NCBI RefSeq assembly: GCF_014695575.1 | Contig: NZ_JACJOO010000012.1 | Coordinates: forward strand, 62,001 to 126,000 | Length of the DNA: 64,000 bases | DNA from: Leptolyngbya sp. FACHB-8 | GTDB taxonomy: Bacteria; Cyanobacteriota; Cyanobacteriia; Elainellales; Elainellaceae | Reading direction: 5' to 3' | Shown here: positions 63,507 through 64,000 of the stretch, one piece after another | Numbering within the stretch: the first letter of the stretch is position 1 | How the letters are laid out: every line of letters begins with the position of its first letter | Notes under the pieces: model-generated | Database searches by the model: none | Told to the model about the DNA's origin: nothing | Seen by the model: the letters and a program-made list of their open reading frames with translations, nothing else | Made by a program: the position numbers and the translations under genes

Positions 63507-64000
63507 ATGCCGCGATCGCTCAAAGTCAGTCCAGATTGTATTGGTACCGTGAAGGTAGCGCTGAAACAACAGGGCATCCTGAGCCAGCGAGCATTGTCAG
63601 AAGAATTGAGTGTAGCTCTGTCTACCGTCAGTAATTTTTTTAATGGAAAACCCGTTGATCGGGCTATTTTCGAAGAGATTTGTACAAAACTTGCGCTCCC
63701 CTGGAAGGAGATTGCCGCTTCTGAGGATGAGGTGGCGATCGCTCCGCCCTATAAGGAGAGCCTTCGCCTTCAAGATTGGGGGGAAGCTCCCCAACTCAGC
63801 CGATTTTACGGACGGGCCGATGAGTTGTCCCAACTGGAAGACTGGCTTTGCCACGACCACTGCCGTCTGGTAACTGTATTGGGTATGGGAGGGGTTGGAA
63901 AAACGTCTCTGATCGTGAAGCTAGTCGAGCAACTTCAGGATCGCTTTGAGGGCTTTGTTTGGCGAAGTTTACGAAACTTGCCTCCCATCGAAACACTCCT
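63507..64000 (+). CDS. HTH-NB-ARC (STAND) NTPase, N-terminal part, runs off the window
   Basis: About 164 residues are visible with no stop before the edge. The N-terminus (about 12-70) is a helix-turn-helix-like domain (QRALSEELSVALSTVSNFFNGKPVDRAIFEEICTKL in meaning: a XRE-like fold). A linker leads to FYGRADELSQLEDWL and a P-loop GMGGVGKT at residues 126-133. This is the usual start of cyanobacterial NB-ARC proteins that carry WD40 or TPR repeats at the C-terminus. They are STAND switches that oligomerise on ligand binding; some act in antiphage defence, others in regulation. ATG 63507 follows GAAGGGGC. Confidence 0.85.
   Translation, partial: MPRSLKVSPDCIGTVKVALKQQGILSQRALSEELSVALSTVSNFFNGKPVDRAIFEEICTKLALPWKEIAASEDEVAIAPPYKESLRLQDWGEAPQLSRFYGRADELSQLEDWLCHDHCRLVTVLGMGGVGKTSLIVKLVEQLQDRFEGFVWRSLRNLPPIETL

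Overview
The window comes from a cyanobacterium, probably a filamentous or otherwise complex one. GCGATCGC (HIP1-type) octamers are scattered through it. The gene content is typically cyanobacterial: a PatA/PixG-type chemotaxis operon, CHASE2 Ser/Thr kinase, FecR, exosortase O with its target, Rcp1-like regulators, a cyanobacteriochrome GAF domain, an HPP-family transporter and a CYP120-like P450. No rRNA, tRNA, CRISPR array, prophage or intact transposase gene was seen.

Layout. 1-3.7 kb: the tail of an unidentified gene overlapping a large hybrid histidine kinase. 4.4-14.6 kb: one chemotaxis-like operon (PATAN-receiver, CheY, CheW, soluble triple-GAF chemoreceptor, CheA-receiver hybrid, second CheW), closed by a hairpin. 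14.8-22.2 kb: a small membrane protein, a CHASE2-Ser/Thr kinase, a FecR-domain exported protein with a Gly/Asn-rich tail, and a putative outer-membrane barrel. 22.9-27.2 kb: exosortase O and an integral-membrane VIT/vWA protein ending in a PEP-CTERM signal, which looks like a dedicated enzyme-substrate pair. 27.6-40.2 kb: two tandem copies of a three-gene phosphorelay module (multi-PAS/GAF kinase with an SHDLKEPL box, Rcp1-like receiver, receiver-kinase). The second copy carries a two-cysteine cyanobacteriochrome GAF domain and has Asn in place of the phospho-acceptor Asp in both kinase-linked receivers. 40.4-43.6 kb, minus strand: DHH phosphoesterase, ATP-dependent DNA ligase and a small protein. 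44.3-49.9 kb: a kinase with two complete kinase cores and two receivers. 50-54.2 kb: aldo/keto reductase, P450, a small protein and a LysR regulator. 54.8-58.2 kb: a LuxR-type HTH protein, a receiver-thioredoxin-reductase-like fusion without redox cysteines, and a cNMP-binding histidine kinase. 58.4-63.3 kb: SDR, two methyltransferases, cupin, a Crp/Fnr regulator and an HPP transporter behind a candidate NtcA site. 63.5-64 kb: the start of an HTH-NB-ARC (STAND) protein that runs off the end.

The theme is environmental sensing. More than ten signalling proteins occupy over half of the window, covering light, cyclic nucleotides, redox and cell surface.

The most unusual feature is a set of long, near-perfect hairpins in the intergenic spaces. 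Several form families with conserved ends and the same or nearly the same length. In the clearest family (132 bp, two copies) the two copies differ at nine stem positions and all nine are compensated on the other arm. Several hairpins sit between convergent genes and probably terminate transcription in both directions. Others lie in divergent promoter regions, so termination is not the whole explanation.
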